Shown here: piece after piece, positions 54,426 through 55,366 of the stretch | How positions within the stretch are numbered: the stretch's first letter is position 1 | Layout of the letters: every line of letters begins with the position of its first letter | Assembly (NCBI GenBank): GCA_027858915.1 | Contig: JAQIBT010000099.1 | Coordinates: forward strand, 1 to 55,366 | Reading direction: 5' to 3' | DNA: 55,366 nucleotides | Source of the DNA: Salinisphaera sp. | Lineage (GTDB): Bacteria > Pseudomonadota > Gammaproteobacteria > Nevskiales > Salinisphaeraceae | Position numbers and translations under genes: made by a program | Notes under the pieces: model-generated | Database searches by the model: none | What the model was told of the DNA's origin: nothing | What the model saw: only the letters and a program-made list of their open reading frames with translations

Positions 54426-55366
54426 ATGCGCTTGAGCACCAGCACGATCTACAGCCTCGGTACGCAAGGGATGCTAGACCAGCAGTCGAACATTTCCAGG
54501 ATCGGCCAGCAGCTGAGCACCCAGCGGCGGATTGTCTCGCCCTCGGACGATCCGCGCGGCGCCGCGCAGATTGTGACGCTGTCGCAGGCCAGCCAGGTGG
54601 CCAAGCAATATGCCGACAACCGTGCCACGGTCAATCGACACTTGAAAACCGAAGCGAACCAGCTGACTAACGTGAACAATGCGCTGCAGGCAGCCAAGCC
54701 GCTGCTGGTGCAGGCCGGCACCGGCACCCTGAGCGATGCCAACCGCGGCTCGGTCGCCACTGCGTTGCAAGGCGTCTACGACCAGCTGTTGTCCAGCGCC
54801 AACTCCAAGGACGGCAACGGCCGCTATATCTTTGGCGGCTACAAGACAGACACCCAGCCGTTTGCCGGCAGTCCAGGGGCAGTGACTTATCAAGGCGACC
54901 TGGGCCAGCGGCTGCTGCAGGTCGATGGCTCTCGGCAGATGGCGCTGAACGATCCGGGATCGTCGGTCTTCACGTCCACGACGGCGAGTGCGGCCTATAT
55001 CGCCACCGCCGCAACCACCAACAGCGGCAGCGCCATCTATAAAGGGATCAACGTGGCCGATGCGTCGGCCAGCGATTTTGGCCACAACTTTGACGTGACG
55101 TTCGCGGTGACCGGTGGCAAGACCACCTACACCGTCACCGACAGTACGTCGGGTACCACGGGGCCCAGTCAACCGTACGTTGCTGGCAACGAGATTGCGC
55201 TGGGCAGCGGCCTGAAGATCAGCGTCGCCGGCACGCCGACCGACGGTGACCGCTTTACCGTGGCCAAGGGTCGGCCCCAGGACAACAATATCCTTAACGC
55301 CCTGTCCGACGTGATCGGCACGCTGCGTCAGCCGGTCTCCGGCGACGTCTCGCAGGCGCGCCTGAC
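54426..55366 (+). CDS. flgL: Hook-filament junction protein FlgL (HAP3), 3' truncated by window edge
   Basis: The gene starts at ATG 54426 and runs open to the end of the window, giving the first 313 residues. The N-terminal MRLSTSTIYSLGTQGMLDQQSNISRIGQQLSTQRRIVSPSDDPRGAAQIVTLSQA is a standard FlgL/flagellin D0-D1 start, and GNGRYIFGGYKTDTQPF is typical of FlgL. The conserved C-terminal D0 helix is beyond the edge. The flagellin-like ends could suggest flagellin itself, but position after flgK and the IFGG motif make FlgL the better call. Confidence 0.92.
   Translation, partial: MRLSTSTIYSLGTQGMLDQQSNISRIGQQLSTQRRIVSPSDDPRGAAQIVTLSQASQVAKQYADNRATVNRHLKTEANQLTNVNNALQAAKPLLVQAGTGTLSDANRGSVATALQGVYDQLLSSANSKDGNGRYIFGGYKTDTQPFAGSPGAVTYQGDLGQRLLQVDGSRQMALNDPGSSVFTSTTASAAYIATAATTNSGSAIYKGINVADASASDFGHNFDVTFAVTGGKTTYTVTDSTSGTTGPSQPYVAGNEIALGSGLKISVAGTPTDGDRFTVAKGRPQDNNILNALSDVIGTLRQPVSGDVSQARL

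Noticed and set aside
54426-55366. Reading the last gene as flagellin (fliC)
   Set aside because: Flagellin and FlgL share termini, but position directly after flgK and the IFGG segment favour FlgL.
1-55366. CRISPR arrays, insertion sequences, prophage, tRNA or rRNA genes
   Set aside because: No regularly spaced direct repeats, transposase motifs, integrase genes or tRNA-like cloverleaf sequences were seen on either strand.

Overview
The window is high-GC, densely coded DNA whose proteins look gammaproteobacterial. The organism is probably not an enteric bacterium: the background genes (DUF2868/DUF3482 pair, high-molecular-weight FabG, GbsR-like and TetR regulators, esterases) resemble those of marine or halophilic gammaproteobacteria. 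A Salinisphaera- or Halomonas-like lineage is my guess; no 16S or other marker gene is present to prove it.

Positions 1-23,600 are a general chromosomal region of short operons on both strands. It holds ybaK and moaA (minus), a membrane protein/GTPase pair (DUF2868, DUF3482), a membrane-anchored DsbA-like protein, a secreted PRC-barrel protein, and a decaying divergent LysR/TDT-transporter locus. These are followed by crcB with its DUF190 partner, a YieH-like phosphatase, a GbsR/MarR regulator, a DUF445 membrane protein with an unknown partner, and a TetR regulator. Next come two hydrolases (beta-lactamase-fold and alpha/beta), an unrecognised 69-aa/373-aa pair divergent from a FabG4-like reductase, a lipoprotein, an acetamidase/formamidase, and a DUF3429 protein with an orphan uroporphyrinogen-III synthase-like gene.

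Positions 23,600-55,366 are a nearly continuous flagellar and chemotaxis island. Its order is fliD-fliS-fliT-fliK-(FlhB C-terminal paralogue), flhD-flhC-motA-motB-cheA-cheW-cheR-cheB-cheY-cheZ, a GAF-GGDEF-EAL gene on the opposite strand, flhB-flhA-flhE, then flgN-flgM-flgA (minus) divergent from flgB-C-D-E-F-G-H-I-J-K-L, with flgL cut by the window end. The logic is the enteric type: FlhD4C2 as master regulator, FlgM as anti-sigma-28, FliT as chaperone and probable feedback inhibitor, CheZ as CheY-P phosphatase. Flagellin, fliA, the MS-ring/C-ring operons and all chemoreceptors are absent and must lie elsewhere.

Six sequences match the sigma-28 (FliA) form TAAA...GCCGATAA at near-canonical spacing, and they sit where the enteric model predicts: before fliD, motA, flgM and flgK. 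They also occur before the GGDEF/EAL gene and before a small secreted protein of unknown function next to fliD, which would place both in the late flagellar regulon. A candidate FlhDC box lies between flgA and flgB. The FlhD protein carries an unusual arginine-rich repetitive tail. No CRISPR array, rRNA, tRNA, insertion sequence or prophage was seen.
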